Positions 37,919 through 50,627 of a stretch of DNA of 58,270 nucleotides are shown one piece after another (the first letter of the stretch is position 1; each line of letters begins with the position of its first letter). The DNA is from Plakobranchus ocellatus (Eukaryota > Mollusca > Gastropoda > Plakobranchidae), in NCBI GenBank assembly GCA_019648995.1, contig BLXT01001968.1, forward strand, positions 470,716-528,985, written 5' to 3'. The notes beneath the pieces are model-generated. The model saw nothing but the letters and a program-made list of their open reading frames with translations, made no database searches and was not told the DNA's origin. The position numbers and the translations under genes were made by a program.

Positions 37919-40081
37919 GAAGGTTAAATTTTATCAACAGCTTAATTAAAACTAGAGCCATGAAATATCACAGAGAAAATTGTGTCAAAGTCATGAGCGA
38001 TCACGGCCCTCCATTTAATCTTTGGTCTTATATAATTAAATTACCATTCAAACTTTCAATACTTTGGGTATCTGTCTCTCTCAATGTCTTTCCAATTTGC
38101 CAGTCAAGTGAAATATGAATTTTCAAAGCCTTCATGACTACGTATGTATGGCAATCCGTGAAAACGCTTTGGAACTCACTAGCACTATTCTTGCGCTAAG
38201 CACTAATAAATCAAAAAAATGGGGTTTGCGAGGTATTCTCTATGTAGTTTTCTGAATTTCATTGACTCTCATTCTAATTAAGACATCAACATAATTCAAA
38301 CTACAAAATGCACACAAATGGATATGGAATGCAGAGAAACAAGAAACTTAACCCACATATACGTTGAGTTGCCAGCACTTTTCTGAAGTTGCCACCCATA
38401 TGTGTCCTAAAATATTTAGCTCAAGTTTTTATAAAAGATCTTTATTAGTTGGTTTCCAGTAATTCCTCCCAGATTTGTCTCTTTCTCTGATCATGAAATT
38501 CTCACCATTCATCTGACAAACCACATCTCTGCAGTCAACACAGCACAACATCCTGAATGGACTCAGCCAAAACCTCTCATGAGGTTCTACAAGACTGATA
38601 AAAAATAAAACCTGTAATTTAAAAAAAAAGTAACAGAAAAGCATGCTTGACAACTTCTATCTTCACATATAAAATCTCAATCAATGAATTTTGCATTAAA
38701 GTGCAATTTTTAATTTTTAACAGAAGCCTGACTCCCTCTGATTGCCAAACAAAAGTTCTTTTATTTTTTTTAACCTCAATATACAAAGTAATATAAAGAC
38801 AGGATAGTAAAATTATCCAATTGAATTTAATCCACCTTTCTTGTGAGACAAAAAGTTGAGAATGATGAGATTCTTGTAGGTATTTTCAAAAGATAGTATA
38901 AAACCATAGTACCAGGGGAGAAAAAAATATACATCTGTTTAATCTTCCCTTTACTTACAAGCTCCATGTCACATGGCATACGTGATTTAAGAAATCATTG
39001 CAGATTGAGGTATTATGAGAAATATTACATAAAATTCTAAAACAATACAACAATAATGAGTAGTATGATTTGAGAGAACAAAATGAAAGATGGTTGTATG
39101 CATTATGCCAAATGAAATAACAAAAATGGATTACACGATGAGTGAATAAGGTGCTTTGGTGTGGAATTATCTTCAAATGAGATTAGAAACGTTACTCCAG
39201 CATGTTTTGGGACCAGTTTTAATGAGTCTGGTGTTGAATTTAACAATTTTCCCTAAAAATAAGTTTTGTCCTATTTTTTCCCTCTTCCATCTTTTCAACG
39301 AAGTCTAAAACACTTTTATCATCCTTATGACTATTCATTTTCACCATTACAAAACTCACATCATCCAACCTGATATTTTTCCACAACAACTGTCAGGAAA
39401 TTGACAGTTCAATTCCTAAAATGTCTAAAATTTGGATTTAAAAAATCTAAAAATTGTTTCCGTTTGGGGGTTCCCCTTACCTCATTTTCTTTTTTTTTGT
39501 CAGACAATCTTAGCTTAAGCCACTATCAGGCTTAGATAATGCGATTTTGGGCCCACACAAATGAATAAAAATGTTTCAAACTACAAATTGCTACTCATTA
39601 GGACTGATCCTGAGACATGTAAATACAGACCTCTCTACATTCACAGGATAACCACCTTTTTTTACAATGTTTGATGAGGTATGTACAACTGCATGGATGT
39701 ATGTAAGGAAAAATTTGCAGATAAAGATAGTGTCATTAACCCCCTCATCCCGAGATTTTTCACATCCTTTCCTCATTAGAAAATCTTAAATATTCCTGAA
39801 GTTATGTTTACAAATAAGTCATGAATGATAACAAATGCCTTAATTTTACTCGTTTGGCTTTTTTTTTTCCTATTGCAGAAAACTATTTCTGTTATTTCAT
39901 ATAGCGTAGGGTTAACAATGAACTTCCTCAATTGATTTGTCTCTGTGATTTCGAGCCTGCTCTTCACTCTAGTCATCTCACACTGTTGGGCTGGGCAAAG
40001 ATCACCGAATTCTAGCTTGCTACACATTGTCTCTGCTGATTATACTCATTTTATCTTCCACACACTTTCTCATTTCACACT

Positions 40082-40491
40082 CTATTGTGTAGCAAAAGCC
40101 TGGTCATTGTTGAGGACAATTGTGTACTCTGTAACCTCACTGCCATCCCCCTTCGGATCCGCCAATACCAGCTTTTGCTGTTGTGGCTGCTGTTGCTGCT
40201 GTTGCGACCTTTGAGAGGTGAGTACTTCCAGCTGAGCTTTGAGCAGGTCTAAATGTGCCTGCCTCTCCAGACGCTCAAACTCAAACCTCTCTCTCTGCAG
40301 CTCCAACTCTTTCTTGTGAAGCTCCAGCTCCCCCCGTCTCAGGTCAATGTCATCTTGCTTCAGGCGGCGGTCGTTGTCGTCCTTGCGCTCCATGTATCTC
40401 AAAAACACTGCAATATCTTTGATTGGAGGAGGGCCTGATGATGAGGCATACGATGGTGTTGTGCTCCCATACTTCTTCACTTTTTTGTCTG
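40082..40491 (-). CDS. Copy A exon 6: charged helix, short polyglutamine, C-terminus
   Basis: Starts with a proline-rich linker (SSSGPPPIKDIAVFLRYMER), then a long helix of alternating R/K and E/D (LRRGELELHKKELELQRERF), probably a single alpha-helix or dimerising coil. A six-residue Q run, P and three Q follow, and the end is NNDQAFATQ. The stop is at 40082-40084. The part at 40204-40429 is nearly identical to the other paralogue. Confidence 0.87.
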
Positions 40492-43059
40492 CTGTGGAAA
40501 CAGACAAGGCAGATTTTATCAGGATATTAAAAAAAAAAAAAACATTTCCAAAAAAATCAATACCCTTATCTTAAACTTTACCAAGTAAGTGTACAAATGA
40601 TGTTATGTAATATAAAACAATGCAGTTAGTTCTCAAATTTTTATAAAAAATTCTGCGGTACACCAAAATGAGAAATGAAAGGGTCTCAGAGAAAACAGAC
40701 ACAGTGTTTTAACTGCAGCTTTTTGTAGAAAACCCTTTATGTATGTAATTCATCATGGGAAGGTGAGAATAGAAAGGTGTCGTCTCAAAAACTGTTTTAA
40801 GTCACATTAACCGCTACTCTTCTTTCAAGAAACAGCTCAATCTTTGTCTGAATTTTGCAGAATGCCTGTAATACTTTGTCAAAGCTTTCAATCATAACTT
40901 GTATAAAGGTGATTTGTTTTCATCCTTTTTGAAAACTTAAAAATCTTCATCAAATTGAGGTTTCCAAGATTACAGGAAACTTTTAAAAGCCTCCTGCTTG
41001 GTGACTCATTCTCAAGCTAAGATACTTTGTTTTTTTCCAGTAAGACAGAACACTTAGGAAATAGCCTAGTAGTAAACTGATTGTCAAGCGCCTAAAGGAT
41101 TTACCTGGTGAATAAGTGGCCGAGTCGTCGGCATCCAACATTGCCTCAAAATCCTCATCATCATCTGTCTCAGGCAGAGGATGTTTTCTAGGCCGGCCTC
41201 GTTTCCTGCCAGTTCCTGGCTTTCTGGCTACCCTTGAGATGTTGTCCATGGCATCTTGCTTTGCTTTAGCCAGTTCATATAATATGATGCCCATTTCATC
41301 ATCTGGTAATGGAGCTCTAAAAGTAATGGAAGTAAAACAATTTTAGAAAGGTGAAACTGGAAAAGTTTAATTTAATTTATTACATAATCATGCTGATTTT
41401 ATTGAAGAATATTCAAGCAAAGAGACATAAAGGCCACCATGATTCGTTGGCAATCACATGCATTCAAAATTACAGTACTAAAGCATTAAGAAAGTAAATC
41501 CAGTAGGATCTGATCAAGTCAAACTCAAGATTAAGTTTATCCAAGCATTTAAAAGTGGCAGAACATAACTGTTCATGAGCTGGAAGGTGTAATTTGCTTT
41601 GTGATATGCATTAAGAGCTTAAGCCAACAACCTTCCCCATACACACTCAACTATCTCCCTCTCTCTCTCTCTGCCCTTGTCTTTTTCACTTCCTTATTAA
41701 TACTTCACAGAAATTTTTTTTTTCTCTGATGTTAACCTTGCCCATGTATGAGAAAAGTAATAACTACCAATGGTTATGCTGTACGTGTTGATTGTGTGTG
41801 ATTATACCATGTTCATTCCACCACTACTGTGTCACCTAATGCTTTCCGGCCCTTGTCAGGCCAGCACCAATTGCAGATTTGAACCTACATAAGAATAAGT
41901 CCTGCAAATTCCAGAGCACACTTGCTAATGTGTGTGTCACCTATGCTCCCATAGGTATTTATATTAATCAGACTCACATTGATAGGGATAATGATGAAAA
42001 AAAAAATCTAGACTAGTAGAATGGTTTATATTGAGTGAATATTTGTCATAAACATGGATGTATTCCGTTATATTTTAAAATGAGCATTTAGTATTTTGCA
42101 GACACAGGAATGCCATGAAGCTCCAAGAAAATTAAACACTTTACCTAAAAATATTCATGGCCCACTGCTTTTGACGGTCCCCAAAATGTACATACTTATG
42201 AAGATAAAGATGAGCTCTCCATTTTCACTATTAATTAGAAGGCTAAAATAAGAGCCACACAAATAGTATTGATAGTAGGGTTATTGATATCAACCTCCCA
42301 CAAAAAAATAGGCAATGGCATCCGGCAAACAGAAAAACAATTTGATAACAATATACCACTGCAAGTTTACAAGAACAAAGGTGGAAAACTGAAGAAATGT
42401 ACTCACTTTCCATTGCTATTAGCCATATATCTGTCGATAAGAAATCGGATTCTTTTCTTGACGATTCTGATGGTGACCGTCTTCATCCTTTCATCACGAC
42501 TCTGAAGATCTTCCACTAAAGCTATCCATTCCTTCTCCGAGTTCCAGTGGGAGAATGGGTTGTGCTCCATCACAACTTTGGCCATAAGGTAATCAACATC
42601 GTCCGTAAAAGAGAAGGATCGGACTTTCCTTTGTAGGTTACATGGAAAAGAAATTTGTAAAAAATATTTTACTTGGCAATAGTTTCAAAACTACTTCAAA
42701 ACACAAAAAAGTCAAAGGAAAATAAACAGTATAAAACCTTGTATCTTTTTTTCTTCCTTTCCGTATCTTCTTAGAATCATGAGGATCAGTCTTTAAAAAC
42801 AGAACAAAAAACAAACAAAACCACTTTGCAAATGTTTTCAAACAGAGGTTATAGAAAAAAAAATTGTTCATTGAAATCTAAACCTTTTTTTTTTTTTTAA
42901 TATTTTACATTAAAAGACTGTAGATATAAATATAATACAAACCTTGAGCAATTACAAAAAAAAAAGTTTTTTAGGCCTGCAAAGTCAGATCCAAATGAGC
43001 AATGCCACAGAAACAGTTCATTGAATGATACTAATACAAATACTAATACTAATACCAAA

Positions 43060-43090
<31 letters not shown>

Positions 43091-46000
43091 ATAATAATAG
43101 GATCCTTTAAAAACTCATACTTGGAAACAAAATAGAATGGAATTTTTTTTTTTTTGCGTAGAGTTTTTTCTGCTTTACATGCATGACAAAAGCTCAGAAC
43201 ACCCATATTACACTATGTGAAAAAAAAATAAAGATATTGTATAGTAACAAACACATACAATCAATTTGTGAAAGTTTGGTCTCACCTGAACACCTCGTTT
43301 CCCGAAAAGAGCGCATGGTTTTTATGCTCCAAGTTGCAACTGATTATATTGAGAGAGCCACCTTTATAGCTCAGATGTATCATTGCCTCACAGCCAAGAC
43401 CGACATACCTAAATCATAAATGATGAGGAAACTTAGGTTAAAAAGTATGACATTGTATTTTCAAATTTTAAACCAAATTATTTTAGTTGTCTATAAAAAC
43501 CCTAAAGGGCACTTTTGTACAGGCCCTCTCAGCTCAGAACAACTCCATGTGTATATTTTGAAGCATCAAATTTTGTTTTAATTTACCATTGTGTAGGCCC
43601 AAGTGCTTTGTAAAGTTGTTGTAATTTTGAACAATATTGATTCAAGTTAATACAGTGGCACAATCATTGTGACTGCAGGAAAGTCACATAATTTGTAAGG
43701 CAATCAGAGAAAACTAGTTATAACTTGCCGGCATTTTTTTTTTGTGCTCGGCTCTTACAAACTAAAAAAATATTGAGTTTTACTTGAACAAGATTTTCCT
43801 TTACAAATTTCATAACTTCAGTTAGTAATAAAGATATGAACGAAATTGAAATTTCACAATGCATATAATGTATATAAAATGAAAAGAAATAGAAAAAAAA
43901 CTGAGCATGCATGTCTGGCGAATTGTGAAAGACTTTCTCAAGTTGCCTCATGTAAAGTAAAGGCTATTGAGATGAAAAACTTGAGAAATTAAAGCAGGAA
44001 AGTGAAAAGGCATTCTCTTCAGGTACTTGTCTGGAACAGACATTGGCCATCATGTTCCTCTACTCAAACCTATTCTCAGTTAACCTCATAAACTTGTTGT
44101 TGCTACCCTTGCCCATTGCTGATGACTTAAGACTTTCATTAAAAGTTATCCTCTGTCTACCTCTCCAGCTTTTGCCTTCAATATTTAATGCAAAGCATTT
44201 TTTGTATATTTGTAAAAAAAAAGTATTTAACACAAAGCATTTTTTTTCACTTTTCTTTTCCAAAGCAAAAAACAAGAGCTATTGTTACTTAATTCAATGT
44301 ATGATTTGTTTCACAGCTATAAAGTTATACAGACTAATATTCAGTTGAATATACATATAAAAAGATTTGTAAAATGCAGAGTAAAAACTATACTTTGATA
44401 ATAAAACAAAAAAAAACAAAAAATTAAACACAAGTCTAACTGATGCTTTGAGTTGTAACACTATCACTCTATGTAAAAAAGAAAAATTCTGAAGAAATGA
44501 GGTTTTATACTTTTAGCTTTATCTAGGTGAAAAGATACACAACCATTATATATCTCTTAACAAGTCAACAGGCAAGAAAAGTGTAGATCAAAGCCGATCT
44601 TACTTCCTGGGTTTGCGTGTGGAACCATCTTTAGCTACTGGCGGAGATCCAAAGTGTTGGCACACCATTTTCACTGTTTGGTACACAAAGTGGGCTGGGA
44701 TTATGTCCCTCACTCTTCTTTCATTGGCAAACTCAATACTTGTGGCTGACCTGGGCTTAAAGGCTGTCAAAATCCAACAACAAAGAAATTACATAAATAT
44801 GGGATGAAGGTAAAAGACAGAGAAAAGCTAGCATGTGTATGTGTTTGGAAGGGGGGGGGGGGGACTGTAGCAGACTTATTCTTCCTGCACTTTTGTGATC
44901 AGGATAAAGTAATGAATTAAAATTTGACTTATGTGATTGGGGATTGAAATAACTCTGGAGATGCAACATGTGGGAATCATATCACCACCAATTTGTGACT
45001 TCTGTTTAAAAAAGACAAAAAAAAAAGAAAACTATTTGCCAGTGGTTTTTTTTTTTTAGGGGACGGGAGAGTAGGCCCTCACTACTGCCCTAGCTAAATT
45101 TGAAATTTATCTCCCGTTCAAAAAGCAAAAAAAAAAACTTTTCCCCCCCAAAATGTATACATATTTACCGTGTGAATTGATCAGCAGATTCCATAATATC
45201 ACAGTGAAATATAAGCAGCAAGAGTATTAAAAAAAATACAAATATGAAGTCCCAATTAGGACACATAGGAAAATTTCATCCACAATCAAGGTAAAAGCTA
45301 CAAGTGAAGAACCAGTAAGTCAAATACAAATTTAGTTAAAAGGTCTGAAATGTATGTTATTATGAATGAAAACTATGATCCATGTATTTATCAAAATGAA
45401 TAACTTTTTGAGTCTACATCAATTACAATTTTGTTTTAAAGCAAATCAAGTGAAAAACCATGAAGTGCACACTGACTGAGTGGAAAAACCAGTTCAGTCC
45501 AAATTTTTCACCTACATTTCCAACCCCATCAGAAATATATATATATAAAAGATCAGGTCTGTTAACAATACAATCAATGGACTCACACTTCAATAAAATG
45601 TGTAAAAAGTAAAACAAAGTTAGCCAACTTTTGTCCAAGTGAAAAACCTGCTTAGTCCCAGTTGACCCCCATTCAATTAATATCAAAATCCATGAAAACC
45701 TCAAGTATGGTCTATTCAAAACTAAACACCATAGTACTCAAATAAAGAAGCCACATATTTCCATTGCCATTTCAGGTACCATCAGAAGAAAGTAAATTCT
45801 AGAAATTTTAACGTTTTTGGTTTTCTTGAAAGCAAAAAAAATGTGATTGAGTTGGTTTTTTTCCACTCAGGGCCTTCAAGTGGTTACGCAGACTTTTTCA
45901 TCATTTAAATACTTTTTTAAACATCTGACTGCCGAGTTGAAGAACAAAAATGCTGCTTGAAAAAAATTTTTCGACTCAGATTTGGTTTGATTTAGTTTTT

Positions 46001-46706
46001 GAAGTCAGTCCACAACACAGTGATCTCAGACTTTCAGACCCTTTGTCAGGTCAAATTCTCTATCCAACGCGCCACTGATGCCCCCTCAACTTGAATCTAT
46101 ACTTTTTTATGGACCATGATTCTTGCATCTTTTTGCATATTATTATTAATGCTTTTTTTATTTTTTTTCAAAGAGGACTTCCATAAGACACTACATTATG
46201 TCCAAATGAGATAAGTTGGACCTCATTGGGGTTTTCAAAAGAGGATGATTTCTGTCTCATCATAGCAGTCAAGGGGTTAAACAAAATTAAAATCCTTACA
46301 TGTGGGCAGAAACCATCACTTTTCTATCAATCTCTGTCTTTTACCCATTGCTCAGTAAGCAGCAGGTACAGGCTAGATCAATCCTTTAACACGTTCAGAA
46401 TGTGAAATAAAACTTACCTGAGCCTGTTTCTTTTTGGAACTCTTCAAACAGTGTGTTGAATTCTTCCCAGCTAGAGAACTCCGTCTTTCCTTGGAAGATC
46501 TTTAAAAATTCTGCAGTTGTATCTACTGTGTCTCCAGCTGTACCATTGACACCCTCGGTCTCCTCATCTCCATCTTGCTCATTTTCATCTTCATTAGCCT
46601 CCTCGTTTTCCTCTTCATTTGTCTCTTCAGCTGCAGTTTCATTTTCTGCAGACTCTGCATTTTTGGGGGTTTGTTCAACATCTGCTGGTTCTTGTTGCTC
46701 AGCCAT
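40082..46706 (-). CDS. Zinc-finger / SANT-like / AT-hook protein, copy A
   Basis: Six exons on the - strand: 46418-46706, 44604-44763, 43286-43408, 42407-42628, 41105-41316, 40082-40491. All introns are GT-AG, and the exons join in frame into 471 residues and TAG. Order of parts: acidic E/N/D-rich N-terminus (about 1-60), FAR1/ZSWIM-like zinc-finger region (about 65-191), SANT/Myb-like helices (about 195-260), AT-hook (302-309), charged coiled helix and polyglutamine (about 350-445). The ATG at 46706 is the first in frame and is preceded by a likely splice acceptor (exon edge 46737), so a non-coding first exon probably lies further upstream. The parts point to a nuclear DNA-binding protein; target and function are unknown. 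No transposase core or SWIM motif is present. I do not recognise a named orthologue. Confidence 0.88.
41105..41316 (-). CDS. Copy A exon 5: AT-hook
   Basis: The exon encodes a helical lead-in (DDEMGIILYELAKAKQDA), then RKRGRPRK at residues 302-309, an AT-hook with the GRP core that enters the minor groove of A/T-rich DNA, then an acidic stretch (ETDDDEDFEAMLDADD). Basic hook next to acidic tail is common in chromatin proteins. Confidence 0.85.
41836..41885 (-). repeat. Possible SINE fragment
   Basis: Reverse strand reads ctgacaagggccggaaag preceded by gttcaaatct, resembling the tRNA-like fragments at 46022 and 47205. Short and degenerate, so weak. Confidence 0.25.
42407..42628 (-). CDS. Copy A exon 4: SANT/Myb-like domain
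   Basis: One 222-nt exon encodes the whole domain. The core EHNPFSHWNSEKEWIALVED has the spaced tryptophans of SANT/Myb helices, and the following basic segment (IRIVKKRIRFLIDRYM) looks like a recognition helix. The copy in the other paralogue has exactly the same length and differs at about 9 of 75 residues. Such domains sit beside DNA-binding motifs in many invertebrate proteins of unknown function. Confidence 0.6.
43028..43100. repeat. (ACT)n / (AAT)n microsatellite
   Basis: Imperfect actaat units grade into a pure ACT run and then AAT, in intron 3 of the downstream AT-hook paralogue. Confidence 0.85.
43286..46706 (-). CDS. Copy A exons 1-3: acidic N-terminus and C-C-H-H zinc-finger region
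   Basis: Exon 1 codes for the acidic start and the motif FSSWEEFNTLFEEFQKETGS. Exons 2 and 3 continue with IPAHFVYQTVKMVC and YVGLGCEAM to NLEHKNHALF. Candidate zinc ligands are C131, C156, H178 and H181 (C-X24-C-X21-H-X2-H). The order (xSWEEF, then VCxxxG, GCEAxxxLxY and a final HxxH) fits the WRKY-GCM1/FAR1 finger of Mutator-like transposases and of ZSWIM proteins. The assignment is by pattern and not by database search. Confidence 0.7.
44851..44863. repeat. Poly(G) run
   Basis: Thirteen G in a row in intron 1 of the first paralogue; the count may be unreliable in the assembly. Confidence 0.8.
45985..46087 (-). repeat. tRNA-derived SINE-like fragment
   Basis: On the - strand an A-box-like tggcgcgttgg (46064-46074) is followed about 40 nt later by a B-box-like agtctgagatc (46022-46032), the spacing of a tRNA promoter. 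A G-rich start precedes it. It could not fold as a working tRNA with confidence, so I read it as the head of a tRNA-derived SINE, in intron 1 of copy A. Confidence 0.4.
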
Positions 46707-47204
46707 TTCCTCTCACATGCCCGATTTTAATCTTCCTCTGAGAAAACAAAACGGAAGAAAAAAGAATGATTCGATACTTTAACAATGAAGTAGGCTATAG
46801 TAGAACATAAAATGTGAATAATAATGCAACTCTTTTTTTGAGCAATTGCAGCTGAAAAACTTATTCTTCAAGATTAACACCTCCAACTCCAAGTGTAATG
46901 ATTCATTTGAATCAATTATTATTTAATTAATCTTCCTTTACGTTGAATTTTTTCAAGTCAATGTTGGTTTTTTTTGTCTTTAGCAGCAGTATAGTTCTGA
47001 ATAAAAGGCCAATTTTTCTTTAATCAAGGAAGGAGTCAAGTGCAAAAGAGGAGATATGTGGGTGCCATGGAGGATAATCCTTTTGCAAGATTTCCTCTAC
47101 ATGCATTGTTCTTCACCATTTTATTTGGGCTGACAACCTTTCTTATCAACTAAGCCCAAATTCAATTTACATAAGCACTATGATGTCAACTCTAATTTTT
47201 TTCT

Positions 47205-47265
47205 CTGAATTGTAGTGATCTCACTATCTCAGACTTTTTTGGCTTTTGTCAGGGTGGACATTGTG
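47205..47265 (-). repeat. Second SINE-like fragment
   Basis: Shares ctgacaaaagcc, aaagtctgagat and gatcact in the same order as the fragment at 46022-46050. The A-box half is not evident. Confidence 0.3.
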
Positions 47266-49945
47266 GTAAAGTTGAAAATACAAGAGAAAATCTCTGACAA
47301 CTTCAAGATTTACAAGCTACTCTGCTACATTCTTTTTTTCTAATATCAGATTTTTAAAAATTTAACACAAAAAATCTCTATTATTTATTATAGAGATAGG
47401 GGCAGAGGAAAGGAGGAGAAAGAGAAACCAGGATTGAAAAAAAACCAGACTAAGTCAAGTGTGTATTTGTGCTAAAAAAAAAGCAGAATGAAACTAAAAA
47501 ACTTTTTTTTTTTCTTACTTCGAAAGAAAAGGCAAAACATTTAATAAAGAGTATTGGCTGGCAGAGATCAAAAGATGTACACAGTACACGTAAAGGCCTA
47601 AAGAATGGTCCATAAATACTTTTTATCACTACTGTTTGATGTTATCAATAAATTCTGGAAAGGATTGTACTCCTTCAGAAGAAATTGTGGCTCTAATACA
47701 CAAAGATTTACATGTACACAAATATCATTCCCATTGCTAGTTCTTGCTTTTTTTTTTTTTTGGTTTTATTTGTATGGGGTCAAATTATTTTCTCGTAATC
47801 ATCATATGCATTCAAACACACTTTACGATGATCAATGTATTTCTTTTATTTTCTTGGTTTGTGACCTGAACACAATATATCTCTGCTCACATTTTTTCAC
47901 TTCCTCTCACTAGTAAATTTTGTGAGAAAACATACCTTTAACTTTGTTTAAGATTGGACAACAAACAGTATGAATTATATATATACATTTATCGCCTTGT
48001 AGCTTAAAATATGAATTTCACATCTGCACTTCAATAAATGCTTGCTCAAAAGATTCACTAGATTAATGTACTAATATAGTAAAAGAGTACAACCACCAAT
48101 TTAAACTTACTTTAATTTAATATACAAATAAGTTCCACATTCACTTAACTTTAATCATAATGTAAATGTTAAGCTTTCCTCAATCTTTTTATATTTTAAC
48201 AAATTTTGATGATGTAAGCCTATGTTTTGTATGCCATTGTGAATGTGATGAAAATATAGTGGACTTCAGATCAATGCATGTCCTTGGGAGGGAAAAAAAA
48301 CCAACATCATCTTATTCATTGCATTGCTCTTTTCAATAAAGCACCAATGGCTCTATATGTTCACAAGTAAATGATCTACTTCAAACAAGATTGACTTATG
48401 CTGGGCAAACTTTCAGGAATTCTATTGTATGATCTTAGCATACTTAACCAGGTGCATGCCAAATAGAGTGTATTTTACCTGTTACTGAATTTGAAAGGGA
48501 TACATTAAATGAAAGCATCTAGCTTTAGGAAAACTTAAGTTGTGAAAAAAATTAACTTCAGTGTTCTAATAAGCTATTTAAAAAAAATAAATAAATAAAA
48601 AAAATAATAAAAACTGGCTATTTTCAATTAAAATAAATATATCCACTACCAGGAGGCCAAGTCTGATACTTTATGAAGCTTGGTTCCCCAAACTTTATTT
48701 CCAATCTCAGGAAAGCAGTATGGTTTGAAAAACGTTGCCTCAGAAACATTGATTTGCTGTTTGATCCCTCTTCCCACCTCTCCACTTCATGACCACTCTA
48801 GACCTAGCAGCACAGAGTACCTATGGCTAAAGATATTCTAGGTCCTAAAGTTTGTTGTTTTTTTAAATTCATGCCTCATTATCACTTAGCCAAGTCCAAA
48901 ATTCTGCTTTAGACCTGTTAAAAGGTATTAAATATGTTAACTAAGATTTTTTAAATCTTATAATATTAGAGTAATGAAGGATAAACATTGCGTATTGTCA
49001 AGCAACTCAAGTCTTTTCAAATGTTTATTCTGCTTGTGGCACTCAAAATTTGAAAAAATATCTCTGGACTAAAGCATTGAGTGAAAATACCTTGTTGCAG
49101 CTTGGTGCTCTGGCAAACAAGAAAAGAGCCAATGTTGTAACACACTAGATACAAGGTGTCACGTCCCTTATTTTGTATCTAACCGAACCTGTTTGTTGGG
49201 CAAGGGACTCTTGCTAGCACAGATGATATAAATGTTGTGATACTTTCGCCACTGTTAAATTATTTGACAGTACTCGTATTCAATCCATAAACAGGAATTT
49301 CAATATTATGTTTGGCATTTCAAAATCAAATGTGAAGCGAAATCGTAAAGTAACATCCACATTAATTATTTTAGTTTTAACCATAAGCTGAGAGAATTTA
49401 TGCATATGCGTATGTTAAACTTAAAAAGATTAAAATGTAACCAGGTCAAGATAAAATAGTAATTCATTTTTATATTTGCAGAAATTTCAATTGCATATTT
49501 CTATGGAAGCTTTGGGCTTCTGTGCCGCCAAAGATTAAGTTATTAAATAATATAAAAAAAAATAATGGAAGTATATAAAAAGTGACATTGTACATGATGT
49601 TTAACTTTCTTGTAAAATTTTATTAATTCAGGGCCATGCTTTTGCTAAATGTGCTGAGAATGAAACTGCAAAACTGTATGCATTTTATTAGAACCTTTTA
49701 AAATGCTATTATTATTATTGTAAAGACTGGCCTAAAAAACAATCTGACGACATTTCACAATGAAAAAAATGCACAGCACTATATAAAACTAGTAATGAAA
49801 ATTGAAACTAAAAACTTTTTTTTTCAAATAAAGGTTTAATGTTGCAATGAAAGATACACAAACTTGTAAAGCAAAACATATGAAACAAACAAAAAGTACT
49901 GCTTGCCAGAAAACAATTATAATTATGTACATGTGCAAAATGGAT

Positions 49946-49951
49946 TTTATT
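49946..49951 (-). promoter_or_regulatory. Candidate poly(A) signal of copy B
   Basis: TTTATT on the + strand, which is AATAAA on the - strand, 270 nt downstream of the copy B stop codon. Confidence 0.4.
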
Positions 49952-50220
49952 TACATGACATTTCTAACAAGCTGGGGCAAAAAGTAGACGTCAAAATATA
50001 CACTAAGTCTAGTAGTGTAGTACTTCAGATTCATCACCACATGCCAACTGAATGGCAAATTTTCATTTCATTAAAACAACCAACAGTTCAATCCTTTGTC
50101 AACTAATTTAAAAAAAGGAAGGCTGTTCTGAGGGTGTTTCTCAGTCATAACCAACATATTAACTGGAATTTAGACATTATTGTGGGAAAACAAAAGTTTA
50201 AAATATTCTCCTGCATAGCA

Positions 50221-50627
50221 CTACTGCGTAATATATGCCTGATCATTGTTGACGACAATAGTGTATTCAGTGACCCCACTGCCATCTCCTTTAGGATCTG
50301 CTAGGACTAGTTTTTGTTGCTGGGGCTGCTGCTGCTGCTGCTGTTGTTGCTGTTGCTGCTGCGACCTTTGTGAGGTGAGTACTTCCAGCTGAGCTTTGAG
50401 CAGGTCTAAATGTGCCTGCCTCTCCAGACGCTCAAACTCAAACCTCTCTCTCTGCAGCTCCAACTCTTTCTTGTGAAGCTCCAGCTCTCCCCGTCTCAGG
50501 TCAATGTCATCTTGCTTCAGGCGGCGGTCGTTGTCGTCCTTGCGCTCCATGTATCTCAAAAACACTGCAATATCTTTGATTGGAGGGGGCCCTGACGATG
50601 ATGGTGAGGAATATTTTGGTCGTTTCT
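50221..50627 (-). CDS. Copy B exon 6: charged helix, longer polyglutamine, C-terminus
   Basis: Same charged helix as copy A, then twelve Q, P and three Q, and an end in NNDQAYITQ. The Q run is encoded by mixed CAG and CAA (about 50327-50360) and is twice as long as in copy A. The segment 50361-50586 matches copy A at 224 of 226 bases. Confidence 0.87.

Larger units (their letters stand above)
34761..40081. other. Convergent spacer and presumed 3' UTR of the first AT-hook gene
   Basis: No coding exon is supported on either strand in 5.3 kb. On the - strand, AATAAA hexamers lie at 38760-38765 and 38441-38446 (TTTATT on the + strand), which could end a 3' UTR of 1.3-1.6 kb for the gene whose stop is at 40082. 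The tandem repeats at 35162 and 37853 are the only clear structures. Short reverse frames around 37004-39776 are not coding-like. Confidence 0.5.
46738..50220. other. Spacer between the two paralogues
   Basis: About 3.5 kb of A/T-rich DNA that must hold the promoter and any non-coding first exon of copy A and the 3' UTR of copy B. A likely splice acceptor for copy A (tttgttttctcag on the - strand, exon edge 46737) is visible. For copy B, AATAAA on the - strand lies at 49946-49951, about 270 nt after its stop. I see no further gene, and no clear promoter element. Confidence 0.5.
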
